Assembly (NCBI RefSeq): GCF_021531995.1
Contig: NZ_JAFBIZ010000013.1
Span: 1-43,460 of the forward strand
Origin: Faecalicatena contorta
GTDB taxonomy: Bacteria; Bacillota; Clostridia; Lachnospirales; Lachnospiraceae
Direction: 5' to 3'
DNA length: 43,460 nucleotides
A model generated the notes under the pieces. It did no database searches, was not told where the DNA came from, and saw only the letters and a program-made list of their open reading frames with translations. Made by a program: the position numbers and the translations under genes. Shown one piece after another: positions 1-7,754 of the stretch (positions within the stretch are counted from its first letter, which is position 1; each line of letters opens with the position of its first letter).

Positions 1-450
1 CTTGTAAATGATATTGAAGAAGAACTGGAATCTAATATTGCAAATTGGATTATTAGCAAAGAAGAAATAGACGTTGAGAAAATATTATCGCCAATTTTAA
101 GTAATCCTTTACCAAATAGTGAGTTATGTGGAGGTTACAAAAAGGTACAAGATAAACTTGTGAAAGGAGAATGCAATAGAATTCCTATTTTTCTAAAAGT
201 GGCAACGGAAGTTGCCAGTAGAAATGGATACATTGAAGATAAAGAAATTGAAAAATTAAATCGTGGTGCCATAAGAAAGATTTTTAGGAGTCAAAGAGGT
301 GAAACGATTTTTTTATCTGTGGATGTAGAGCATGGCGCTTTGGAAGTTTATAATTCAAAAGGAAAACACCAAGGTGAATATGGGTATACGGGTAGCAAAG
401 AGAAGGACAGGGATATTACAGGTAACCATGATATAAAAGTTAAAAAATAA
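1..450 (+). CDS. C-terminal part of a cargo protein with a colicin E3-like RNase signature (5' partial)
   Basis: The frame is open from base 1, so this is the last 149 residues of a longer protein whose start lies outside the window. The first ~95 residues are charged and I do not recognise them. The C-terminal ~50 residues contain D-V-E-H-G-A-L-E, followed by a Tyr, then G-K-H-Q-G and a short basic tail with an Arg. Colicin E3-type cytotoxic RNases, which cleave 16S rRNA in the decoding site, use Asp, His and Glu spaced D-x-x-H-x-x-x-E plus a C-terminal Arg, and have a similar G-x-H-x-G stretch downstream. All three spaced residues match. No immunity gene follows: a terminator and then the transfer operon come next. 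The strong A+T richness contrasts with the operon and suggests separate acquisition. It could be a polymorphic toxin, a defence effector or a chance resemblance. Confidence 0.55.
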   Translation, partial: LVNDIEEELESNIANWIISKEEIDVEKILSPILSNPLPNSELCGGYKKVQDKLVKGECNRIPIFLKVATEVASRNGYIEDKEIEKLNRGAIRKIFRSQRGETIFLSVDVEHGALEVYNSKGKHQGEYGYTGSKEKDRDITGNHDIKVKK

Positions 451-457
451 TAAAAAG

Positions 458-498
458 CCAATTGGTTCGTTTTGCTGAAAAGAATCAATTGGTTTTTT
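458..498 (+). terminator. Rho-independent terminator after the cargo gene
   Basis: Eleven-base arms (458-468 and 482-492) pair with one mismatch around a 13-base loop and are followed at once by six T. It starts 7 bases after the stop codon of the partial gene, and separates that gene from the transfer operon. Confidence 0.8.
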
Positions 499-510
499 AT
501 TTATCAAATA

Positions 511-537
511 CGCTTCCCGTCAACTTGTCGGGAAGCG
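511..537. repeat. Perfect 9-bp inverted repeat, copy 1 of a dispersed element
   Basis: CGCTTCCCG and CGGGAAGCG flank a 9-base loop. There is no T-run after it, so it is not an ordinary terminator. Bases 512-530 reappear at 3111-3129 with only two differences, also just upstream of a Shine-Dalgarno site. It may be an RNA structure or a protein-binding site controlling the operon. Confidence 0.55.
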
Positions 538-551
538 GAAAGGAGTTGCCT

Positions 552-590
552 ATGGAGATTTATTTACATTATCTGCTGATACCACCGTAA
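552..590 (+). CDS. Possible 12-aa leader peptide upstream of the transfer operon
   Basis: An ATG sits 6 bases after AAAGGAG (539-545) and opens a 12-codon frame ending at TAA. Its end overlaps an 8-bp perfect inverted repeat (573-580 and 596-603) that lies just before the ribosome site of the PcfB gene. The layout resembles a translated leader that could modulate downstream expression. The evidence is only the ribosome site and the hairpin. Confidence 0.3.
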   Translation: MEIYLHYLLIPP

Positions 591-603
591 ATCAGATCAG
601 CAG
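573..603 (+). promoter_or_regulatory. 8-bp inverted repeat in the leader of the transfer operon
   Basis: CTGCTGAT (573-580) pairs perfectly with ATCAGCAG (596-603) around a 15-base loop. It overlaps the end of the 12-codon leader frame and stops 7 bases before the GGAGG of the next gene. It has no T-tract and could regulate translation. Confidence 0.35.
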
Positions 604-625
604 GCAGAAAGGAGGTCATGCAAAA

Positions 626-1108
626 TTGGAAGAAGAAGTTACACAGAAAACCATTGCTTTATCCATTAAGACTGCAAAAGTAACTACAGATGTGCTGCGA
701 ATGATGTTACGCAAGTATCTGGCGGCACAGAACCAGAAAGGAAAAAATCCTTATAAAAGGGGTAAACAGTCTTACAGTGACTTGAAAAAGCAGGGCGTTG
801 GACTATCCAATATTGAGATTACGGACGGAAATATCAAGTCTTTTGAACGTGTGGCAAAGGAATACAAGCTGGATTTCGCACTCAAAAAGGCAGGTAACGG
901 AAAGCCGCCGACCTATTATGTGTTCTTTAAGGCTCCGGATAATGACACGATGAATTTGGCTTTTAAGAAATATGTGGGAGTGCAGATGAAGAAAAAAAGT
1001 AAGCCGTCCATTATGGAGAAACTCACCCGTTTCAAGGATGCTGTTGCGAAAGGCATGAACCGGGAACGGTCAAGAGAACACCAGAAAGACAGGGGACAGA
1101 GCTTATGA
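626..1108 (+). CDS. PcfB family protein (DUF3801)
   Basis: This 160-aa soluble basic protein matches the PcfB/DUF3801 family by its N-terminal helices, the central G-V-G-L-S-N-I-E-I-T-D stretch and the Y-V-F-F-K-A segment. Family members accompany the VirD4-type coupling protein in Gram-positive conjugation, where PcfB of pCF10 binds PcfC and helps recruit DNA substrate. The start is a TTG at 626, 10 bases after GGAGG. A nearby ATG at 618 is out of frame and only two bases from that site. The stop overlaps the ATG of the VirD4 gene by four bases, which implies translational coupling. The C-terminal tail (from about residue 126) carries the S-I-M-E-K-L motif also found at the ends of three other proteins of this element. 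Confidence 0.85.
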   Translation: MEEEVTQKTIALSIKTAKVTTDVLRMMLRKYLAAQNQKGKNPYKRGKQSYSDLKKQGVGLSNIEITDGNIKSFERVAKEYKLDFALKKAGNGKPPTYYVFFKAPDNDTMNLAFKKYVGVQMKKKSKPSIMEKLTRFKDAVAKGMNRERSREHQKDRGQSL

Positions 1109-3096
1109 CAGGAAAACAGATAGTGAAGTCAAAGCGAAAGCCGGAAAGGAGAAAGGCTCATCCTAATCGTGCATCCCCGAACCGGAGAGGGAAATCTCCG
1201 GCGTTATCCATTCCGGCAGAAAGTATTCCGGGCAAAATGCTGGCGGATGTAAAAAATTTTGTGAACGATAAGAAAAATAGCCTGAAACGAATAGACAGAA
1301 AAAAACTGTTTCTGCTGAATTTCCCTTATCTTGTATTTGCCTATATTTTTAACAAGATAGTCTGGCTGTACCGTATTAGTGATGGTGCGAGTGCCTGGGA
1401 TAAGTTCATGGGAACATTCAATTATTTTGAACGGGCATTTGAAAATCCGTTACCGAGTTTGCATTACATGGATTTGCTCTATGGTATCATTGGCGGCATT
1501 GCGGTGAAGATGATTGTGTATTATAGGGCGAAAAACGCAAAGAAGTACCGGCAGGGTGTGGAGTATGGCTCTGCAAGATGGGGAACGGAAAAGGATATAC
1601 AGCCCTATGTCGATCCGGTGTTTGAGAATAACATCATCCTGACGGAAACGGAAAGGCTTATGATGTCTGGCAGACCGAAAGAACCGAAGTATGCCAGAAA
1701 TAAAAATATTCTTGTGATCGGCGGTTCCGGCTCCGGTAAGACACGCTTCTTTGTGAAACCGAATTTAATGCAGATGCACAGCTCATATGTTGTCACTGAT
1801 CCGAAAGGAACGGTATTGGTTGAGGTAGGAAAACTGTTGGAGAGAGGCAGTCCTGAGACGGACGAGGATGGAAAGATAGTGCGTGATAAAAATGGCAAGG
1901 TGGTATATGAGCCTTATAAAATTAAGGTTTTGAATACCATTAATTTCAAGAAATCCATGCACTACAATCCATTTGTGTATATCCGCAGCGAAAAGGATAT
2001 TCTGAAACTGGTAACAACAATCATCGCTAATACAAAGGGGGAAGGGCAACAATCCGGCGAGGATTTTTGGGTGAAGGCTGAGAAGCTGTATTATTGTGCG
2101 CTGATCGGCTACATCTGGTATGAGGGCCGGGAGGAAGAAAAGAACTTTAATACGCTGCTTGCGTTGATTAACGCATCAGAAGCCAGAGAGGATGATGAAA
2201 ATTTTAAAAATCCGGTTGATCTTATGTTTGAAGAACTGGAAGCGGAGAAGCCGGAGCATTTTGCGGTCAGGCAGTACAAGAAATACAAACTTGCCGCCGG
2301 CAAGACCGCAAAAAGTATTCTTATTTCCTGCGGAGCCAGATTAGCCCCGTTCGATATAGCGGAATTACGTGAGCTTATGAGCTATGATGAATTGGAACTG
2401 GATTTGCTGGGAGACAGGAAAACCGCATTGTTTGTCATTATATCGGATACGGACGATACGTTTAATTTTGTTGTGTCTATTATGTACACGCAGCTTTTTA
2501 ACTTGCTGTGTGACAGGGCGGATGATGTATATGACGGCAGGCTCCCGATCCATGTGAGGTGCCTGTTGGATGAATTTGCGAATATTGGGCAGATACCGAA
2601 GTTTGAGAAGCTGATTGCTACGATCCGTAGCAGGGAAATATCAGCTTCTATTATTTTGCAGTCAAAAAGCCAGTTAAAGGCGATTTACAAAGATAACGCT
2701 GACACCATTGAGGGAAACTGTGACTCGACACTCTTTTTGGGTGGTAAAGAAAAAACTACGCTAAAAGAGATGGCGGAAATTTTGGGAAAGGAGACTATCG
2801 ACCTTTATAACACTTCAGATACGAGGGGGAGTCAGCGGTCTTATGGACTGAACTACCAGAAAACAGGGAAGGAGTTGATGAGCCAGGATGAAATAGCAGT
2901 CATGGACGGAGGGAAATGTATTATGCAGCTTCGGGGAGTACGGCCATTCTTCTCGAACAAATTTGATATTTGCAAGCATAAGAACTATAAATACCTTTCG
3001 GACTATGACAATAAGAACCGCTTTGATATTGAAAAATATCTAAGCACAAATCTTGTATTGAAACCGGATGATACGGTGGAAGTCTATGAAATGTAA
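1105..3096 (+). CDS. VirD4/TraG-type coupling protein (type IV secretion ATPase)
   Basis: This 663-aa inner-membrane ATPase links the relaxosome to the mating channel and feeds the transferred strand into it. A basic N-terminus is followed by two membrane helices (about residues 70-90 and 122-140), then the RecA-like motor. The Walker A motif G-G-S-G-S-G-K-T is at residues 206-213, V-T-D-P-K-G follows, and the Walker B region D-E-F-A-N-I-G-Q begins at residue 489. These match VirD4-like proteins of the CD1115 type. Length and motifs look intact. It starts with ATG overlapping the PcfB stop, and the pairing with PcfB mirrors PcfB-PcfC. Confidence 0.93.
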   Translation: MTGKQIVKSKRKPERRKAHPNRASPNRRGKSPALSIPAESIPGKMLADVKNFVNDKKNSLKRIDRKKLFLLNFPYLVFAYIFNKIVWLYRISDGASAWDKFMGTFNYFERAFENPLPSLHYMDLLYGIIGGIAVKMIVYYRAKNAKKYRQGVEYGSARWGTEKDIQPYVDPVFENNIILTETERLMMSGRPKEPKYARNKNILVIGGSGSGKTRFFVKPNLMQMHSSYVVTDPKGTVLVEVGKLLERGSPETDEDGKIVRDKNGKVVYEPYKIKVLNTINFKKSMHYNPFVYIRSEKDILKLVTTIIANTKGEGQQSGEDFWVKAEKLYYCALIGYIWYEGREEEKNFNTLLALINASEAREDDENFKNPVDLMFEELEAEKPEHFAVRQYKKYKLAAGKTAKSILISCGARLAPFDIAELRELMSYDELELDLLGDRKTALFVIISDTDDTFNFVVSIMYTQLFNLLCDRADDVYDGRLPIHVRCLLDEFANIGQIPKFEKLIATIRSREISASIILQSKSQLKAIYKDNADTIEGNCDSTLFLGGKEKTTLKEMAEILGKETIDLYNTSDTRGSQRSYGLNYQKTGKELMSQDEIAVMDGGKCIMQLRGVRPFFSNKFDICKHKNYKYLSDYDNKNRFDIEKYLSTNLVLKPDDTVEVYEM

Positions 3097-3110
3097 CCAG
3101 TAAACAGGCA

Positions 3111-3129
3111 GCTTCCCGACAAGTTGTCG
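3111..3129. repeat. Copy 2 of a 19-bp dispersed element
   Basis: This segment matches 512-530 at 17 of 19 positions and contains its own short inverted repeat (CGACAA and TTGTCG around one base). It lies between the coupling-protein stop codon and the ribosome site of the next small gene, so both copies occupy a leader position. Confidence 0.55.
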
Positions 3130-3148
3130 CAAAGTAAGGGAGGAAACA

Positions 3149-3277
3149 ATGAGAGCCATTGGAAGAAAAAAGGCAGCCGATACCCCATCGACCAAAATGA
3201 ATGTACCGGCTGCGTCAGTGTCGGATTTTCCAAAGGAAAATCCTGTCCTTATCCTACCACAAAAGGCAGGGTTTTAA
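3149..3277 (+). CDS. Small 42-aa protein between VirD4 and Maff2, unknown function
   Basis: The ATG is preceded by AAGGGAGGAAAC, a near-ideal ribosome site. It opens a 42-codon frame with a basic N-terminus (M-R-A-I-G-R-K-K), a middle rich in Pro, Ser and Val, and the end P-V-L-I-L-P-Q-K. There is no membrane segment or recognised domain. It sits in the operon between the coupling protein and the Maff2 protein. The ribosome site and its fit in the gap support it being real; its function is unknown. Confidence 0.55.
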   Translation: MRAIGRKKAADTPSTKMNVPAASVSDFPKENPVLILPQKAGF

Positions 3278-3328
3278 CAGCGTTTTTTGCTCCCTTTCTC
3301 TTAAAAAGAAAGGATAAAAGGTACACAT

Positions 3329-3544
3329 ATGGCATTTTTTACTACGGCGATTACAACTTTAAAAACGTTGGTTTGCGCAATCGGGGCCGGTCTTGCGGCA
3401 TGGGGCGTAATCAACCTTCTGGAAGGATACGGCAATGACAATCCCGGTGCAAAATCACAGGGAATTAAGCAGTTGATGGCGGGCGGTGGCATCGTGCTGA
3501 TCGGAATGAACCTGATTCCGCAGTTGGCAACACTGTTCGGATAA
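3329..3544 (+). CDS. Maff2 family small membrane protein
   Basis: This 71-aa protein has two hydrophobic segments (about residues 6-28 and 47-70) separated by a short polar loop containing N-D-N-P-G-A-K-S-Q-G. Both size and pattern fit the Maff2 family found just upstream of the VirB6-like gene in Clostridiales conjugative elements. By position and topology it may be the VirB2/pilin-like component of the channel, though that role is inferred. It begins with ATG at 3329, 4 bases separate it from the next gene, and the two are presumably co-translated. Confidence 0.85.
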   Translation: MAFFTTAITTLKTLVCAIGAGLAAWGVINLLEGYGNDNPGAKSQGIKQLMAGGGIVLIGMNLIPQLATLFG

Positions 3545-3548
3545 ACCG

Positions 3549-4421
3549 ATGGGCGGGATTATTGAAAAGATAACAGAGTTCATAAAGGAGCTTCTGACGG
3601 GATGGATTACATCAAACCTTGAAACAATGTTTACAGATGTCAATACAAAGGTTGGCACCATTGCGGCGGAGGTGGGAAAGACACCCCAAAGTTGGAACAG
3701 TGGCATTTTCTCAATGATAAAATCTCTGTCGGATAATGTCATTGTCCCTATTGCGGGGATGATTATCACGTTTGTTTTGTGTTATGAATTGATTTCCATG
3801 ATTATGGAGAAAAACAACATGCACGATACGGACACATTCATGTTCTTCAAATACATTTTCAAAATGTGGGTGGCAGTATATCTGGTGACGCATACGTTTG
3901 ATATTGCAATGGCGATATTTGATGTGGCAAACCATGTGGTGACGAACGCCGGAGGCATTATAAACGGCAACGCTGCCATAGATGTGGCGGACGCACTAAA
4001 GACCATTCTGGAAAATGGTGTGGAGGATATGGGAATTGGAGAGCTTTTGGGGCTTGGTCTGGAGACGATGGTAGTCAGTCTGTGCATGAAAATCATATCT
4101 GTCCTAATTACCGTCATTTTGTATGGACGTATGATTGAAATATACCTTTATGTCTCTGTTTCCCCAATCCCGTTTGCTACTTTTACCAACCGGGAATGGG
4201 GCAGTATTGGAAACAATTATGTGAAAGCATTACTGGCGTTAGGGTTCCAGGGATTTTTTATGATGGTATGTGTGGCGATTTACGCTGTTCTGGTAAATAC
4301 CATTACGGTAGCGGATGATCTTCATACAGCGATCTGGTCTGTGGCAGCTTATACAGTAATCCTATGTTTTAGTTTATTTAAGACGGGTTCCCTGTCAAAA
4401 TCTATTTTTAATGCACATTAG
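3549..4421 (+). CDS. VirB6/TrbL-like conjugal transfer membrane protein
   Basis: This 290-aa polytopic membrane protein has an amphipathic N-terminus (about 60 residues) followed by roughly six hydrophobic segments, including V-P-I-A-G-M-I-I-T-F-V-L-C and a C-terminal pair. The segment Y-L-Y-V-S-V-S-P-I-P-F-A-T-F is a hallmark of VirB6/TrbL-like channel proteins of the CD1112 type. It should form part of the inner-membrane mating channel. It lies directly between Maff2 and PrgI, as in related elements, and appears intact. Confidence 0.88.
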   Translation: MGGIIEKITEFIKELLTGWITSNLETMFTDVNTKVGTIAAEVGKTPQSWNSGIFSMIKSLSDNVIVPIAGMIITFVLCYELISMIMEKNNMHDTDTFMFFKYIFKMWVAVYLVTHTFDIAMAIFDVANHVVTNAGGIINGNAAIDVADALKTILENGVEDMGIGELLGLGLETMVVSLCMKIISVLITVILYGRMIEIYLYVSVSPIPFATFTNREWGSIGNNYVKALLALGFQGFFMMVCVAIYAVLVNTITVADDLHTAIWSVAAYTVILCFSLFKTGSLSKSIFNAH

Positions 4422-4432
4422 GAGGGAACATT

Positions 4433-4861
4433 ATGGCGTATGTACCAGTGCCAAAGGATCTATCAAAGGTAAAGACGAAAGTGGCACTAAATTTAACAAA
4501 GAGACAGATTATCTGCTTCGCCCTTGCGGGGGTATGCGGAATACCAATTTATTTTTTAACAAAGTCAGGGTTGGGAACAGATGTTGCAGCTACACTTATG
4601 GTAATCGTGATGCTGCCCTATTTCTTTTTAGCGATGTATGAAAAGGATGGATTCCCGGCGGAGAAAATATTGTTCCATATGATCCGGCAGAAGTTTTTGC
4701 GTCCAGGTATCCGGGTATACCGGTCTGAAAACATGTATGACCGGTTGGTGGAACAGGACAGATTAGAGAAAGAAGGTGCAAAACTTGAGAAAAAGGCAAA
4801 AAAAGCCAGCGAAGCGAGAAATCCGTTCCGCTTTTTCCGAAAAACACAGCACAAAAAATAA
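4433..4861 (+). CDS. PrgI family conjugal transfer membrane protein
   Basis: This 142-aa protein begins M-A-Y-V-P-V-P-K-D-L and has two adjacent membrane helices (about residues 27-44 and 50-68), then a charged, Lys/Glu-rich C-terminal half. That is the PrgI pattern (VirB3-like subunit of Gram-positive type IV secretion). It is preceded by AGGAGGGAAC at a good distance. Its last ~77 bases overlap the start of the VirB4 gene in another frame, consistent with tight coupling of PrgI and VirB4, which act together at the channel base. Confidence 0.87.
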   Translation: MAYVPVPKDLSKVKTKVALNLTKRQIICFALAGVCGIPIYFLTKSGLGTDVAATLMVIVMLPYFFLAMYEKDGFPAEKILFHMIRQKFLRPGIRVYRSENMYDRLVEQDRLEKEGAKLEKKAKKASEARNPFRFFRKTQHKK

Positions 4862-7721
4862 GGCGCAGCCGGATTTTGGAAAAGGGCTGACAAAAGAGGA
4901 AAAGAAACGGTTAAAGCAGCTTCGGGCGCTGAAAGCGGAACAGCAGAAGAAAAAAGTTCCGCATACGGCCCAGGAGACAATCCCATATAAAGAAATTTAT
5001 AAGGACGGCATTTGCAGGACAGAGGATAAATTTTTCTCGAAAACCATCCAGTTTTTTGATATTAACTATCAGCTTGCGCAGAATGATGATAAAACCACAA
5101 TTTTTGAGAATTACTGTGAGTTTCTGAATTATTTTGACAGCTCCATCCAGTTCCAGATTTCTTTTTTGAACCAACAGGTTAATTTCGATGAGTATGCAAA
5201 GACGATTGACATCCCGCCGAAAGGGGACAGTTTTGACGATATTCGAAAAGAATATGCGGATATGTTAAAAATGCAGTTGGCAAAAGGGAATAATGGCCTG
5301 GTAAAAACGAAATACATCACGTTCGGTATTAAAGCGGAGAACCTGCGTACCGCAAAAGCAAGGCTGGAGCGGATCGAGACGGACATCCTCAACAATTTTA
5401 AAGTGTTGGGTGCTGCGGCAAAACCGCTAAATGGTGTGGAACGGCTGAAAATCCTGCATGATATTTTAAATATGGACACGAAAGAACCATTCCGGTTCCA
5501 CTACGGTATGGTTGCGAAAACCGGGCTTGGGACAAAAGATTTTATTGCGCCCACAGGGTTTGATTTCCGTAATGACAGCTATTTTCGTATGGGGCAGACC
5601 TTTGGATGCGTGTCTTACCTGCAGATTACTTCTCCGGAACTGACAGACAAGATGCTGGCGGACTTTCTGGACATGGAAGAAAATCTGATTGTGAATATCC
5701 ATGTGCAGCCAATTGATCCGAAAGCAGCCATCAAGAGTCTGAAAAATACACTGTCCAATATCCAGAAAATGAAGATTGAGGAACAGAAAAAAGCGGTCAG
5801 AAGCGGATATGATATGGACATCATACCTACGGATATTTCCACTTATGGGGAGGAAGCGGAAAGCCTGCTGAATGAGCTGCAGTCCAGAAATGAGAAAATG
5901 TTCAAGATTACATTCCTGCTTATGAATACGGCAGAGTCAAAACGGAAACTGGATAATATCGCTTACCAGACGGCGGGTATCGCACAGAAATATAACTGTA
6001 ATATCCGAAGGCTTCAATATCTGCAGGAGCAGGGAATGGAGGCATCACTGCCGCTTGGCGTGAACCAAACAGGGATTCACCGGCTTTTGACAACCACCTC
6101 CACAGCTATTTTCGTGCCTTTTACCACACAGGAGTTATTCCAGGATGGGGAGGCACTTTATTATGGGCTGAATGCCTTATCGAATAATATGATAATGGTA
6201 GACCGGAAGCGGCTGAAAAATCCCAACGGCCTGATACTGGGTACGCCGGGATGCTTTACCGGGGATACGAAAGTGAAACTTACCGATGGTACGGAAATGA
6301 GCTTTGAGCAGTTGGCAAGGCAAAAGGGCGGGGTTCCGGTTATCAGTTATGATTTTGGAAATTCCAGCCTTACACCGTCAATAGGCTATGAGGTGCGTGT
6401 ATCAAAGTATGTGAAAGAGATTGTGATCGTAACGCTGGATAACGGGGAGCGTATCCAGTGTACGCCGGAACATCTCTTTTTAACAGCGGATGGGCAGTAT
6501 GTGGAAGCGTGGAGCCTGCAAAAAGGAACTGATCTCATGCCGAAACATTCTGTTATGCACGTCGCACATAAAACATTTTCAAAACCTGTTCCGGTCTATG
6601 ATATGACGGTGGAACCTTACGGAAATTTCCAGCTTGCCTGTGGTGTGATCGTACATAACAGTGGCAAGAGTTTTTCCGCAAAGAGGGAGATTTTAAATGT
6701 ATTCCTGATTACCAATGATGACATTATTATCTGTGATCCGGAGGGCGAATATTTCCCATTGGTTCATGCCCTGAATGGGCAGGTAGTAAAAATCAGCGCA
6801 AAGAGTACCGATTATATTAATCCAATGGATGTGAACCTGGATGTTATCTATCATCCGGAAAAATACCGGATCAATGGTGATGTGGAGGACGTAGATACCA
6901 TTATTGCGGATAAGTCAGAGTTTATTGCTTCTTTCTGTGAGCTGATTATGAAAAAGCCGCAAAACGCAGAACTGGACGGAGATGAAGTTTCCATTATCGA
7001 CCACTGTATTAAGGATATTTATGAAGAATATCTGTTCAACAATCCAAAACCGGAGAATATGCCGATTCTGGAAGATTTCCTGAACCGCCTGAATTACTAT
7101 GCGCCCCAAAATGATGCGGCGAGACGCATTGCGAACTGCTTACAGCTTTATGTAACCGGCTCACAGAACGTATTTAATCACCGGACAAACGTGGATATGA
7201 ATAACCGGGTGGTCTGCTTCGACATTAAAGACCTGGGAACTACGCTTCGGAAAGCAGGTATGCTGATCGTCCAGAACATGGTATGGACAAGAGTATCCAC
7301 CAACCGGGCATTGAAAAAATCCACCCGATATTACGTGGATGAATTCCACCTTTTGTTAAAGCAGCCGCAGACAGCGAATTATTCTGTAGAAATCTGGAAG
7401 CGTTTCAGAAAGTGGGGAGGTATCCCAACCGGACTTACACAGAACGTCAGTGACTTTCTCGGTTCTCTTGCGGTAGAAAATATCGTGGGTAACAGTGATT
7501 TTATTTATATGTTGAACCAGCACAGCGGCGATCAGAAAATCTTAGCGGAAAAACTGAATATCTCACCACATCAGCTCTCTTTTGTCAACAACAGTAATGC
7601 GGGGGAAGGGCTGATTTTTTATGGGAATGTGATTATTCCGTTTTCTGATAAGTACCCGACAGATACCCGTACCTATGCAATTATGAGTTCCAAACCGGAT
7701 GAAATGCAGACTGAGAGATGA
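4785..7721 (+). CDS. VirB4-type conjugal transfer ATPase interrupted by an intein
   Basis: This is the channel ATPase that powers assembly and transfer, CD1110-type. The TTG at 4785 is chosen because AGAAGG ends 8 bases before it; a GTG at 4776 is three codons upstream. The precursor has 978 residues. Residues 490-625 are an intein, so the spliced protein would be 842 residues. Removal rebuilds the Walker A motif G-T-P-G-S-G-K-S, whose second half begins at the Ser after the intein. Walker B-like D-P-E-G-E-Y and the later V-D-E-F-H-L-L-L motif are intact. The N-terminal ~480 residues match the VirB4 membrane-associated domain. Without splicing the P-loop would be broken and the ATPase inactive, so conjugation should depend on splicing. 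It overlaps the PrgI gene and precedes the wall hydrolase. Confidence 0.92.
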   Translation: MRKRQKKPAKREIRSAFSEKHSTKNKAQPDFGKGLTKEEKKRLKQLRALKAEQQKKKVPHTAQETIPYKEIYKDGICRTEDKFFSKTIQFFDINYQLAQNDDKTTIFENYCEFLNYFDSSIQFQISFLNQQVNFDEYAKTIDIPPKGDSFDDIRKEYADMLKMQLAKGNNGLVKTKYITFGIKAENLRTAKARLERIETDILNNFKVLGAAAKPLNGVERLKILHDILNMDTKEPFRFHYGMVAKTGLGTKDFIAPTGFDFRNDSYFRMGQTFGCVSYLQITSPELTDKMLADFLDMEENLIVNIHVQPIDPKAAIKSLKNTLSNIQKMKIEEQKKAVRSGYDMDIIPTDISTYGEEAESLLNELQSRNEKMFKITFLLMNTAESKRKLDNIAYQTAGIAQKYNCNIRRLQYLQEQGMEASLPLGVNQTGIHRLLTTTSTAIFVPFTTQELFQDGEALYYGLNALSNNMIMVDRKRLKNPNGLILGTPGCFTGDTKVKLTDGTEMSFEQLARQKGGVPVISYDFGNSSLTPSIGYEVRVSKYVKEIVIVTLDNGERIQCTPEHLFLTADGQYVEAWSLQKGTDLMPKHSVMHVAHKTFSKPVPVYDMTVEPYGNFQLACGVIVHNSGKSFSAKREILNVFLITNDDIIICDPEGEYFPLVHALNGQVVKISAKSTDYINPMDVNLDVIYHPEKYRINGDVEDVDTIIADKSEFIASFCELIMKKPQNAELDGDEVSIIDHCIKDIYEEYLFNNPKPENMPILEDFLNRLNYYAPQNDAARRIANCLQLYVTGSQNVFNHRTNVDMNNRVVCFDIKDLGTTLRKAGMLIVQNMVWTRVSTNRALKKSTRYYVDEFHLLLKQPQTANYSVEIWKRFRKWGGIPTGLTQNVSDFLGSLAVENIVGNSDFIYMLNQHSGDQKILAEKLNISPHQLSFVNNSNAGEGLIFYGNVIIPFSDKYPTDTRTYAIMSSKPDEMQTER
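6252..6659 (+). other. Mini-intein (136 aa) inserted in the VirB4 P-loop
   Basis: The insert starts with Cys (C-F-T-G-D-T-K-V, block A) and ends with His-Asn followed by Ser as the +1 residue. Block B is seen as T-P-E-H-L-F, and block F as V-Y-D-M-T-V-E shortly before G-V-I-V-H-N. These are all the residues needed for canonical protein splicing: Cys nucleophile, block B Thr and His, penultimate His, terminal Asn, and +1 Ser. At 136 residues there is no room for a homing endonuclease, so it is a minimal Hint domain. The insertion point divides G-T-P-G from S-G-K-S, a typical intein site in a nucleotide-binding loop. Confidence 0.93.
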
Positions 7722-7754
7722 AAAATCCCTTTTGCAGAAAAGAGGTGAACTGCG

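Noticed and set aside
3124-3438. A 104-codon plus-strand frame across the Maff2 start
   Set aside because: It overlaps both the well-supported 42-aa gene and the Maff2 gene in another frame and has no ribosome site of its own.
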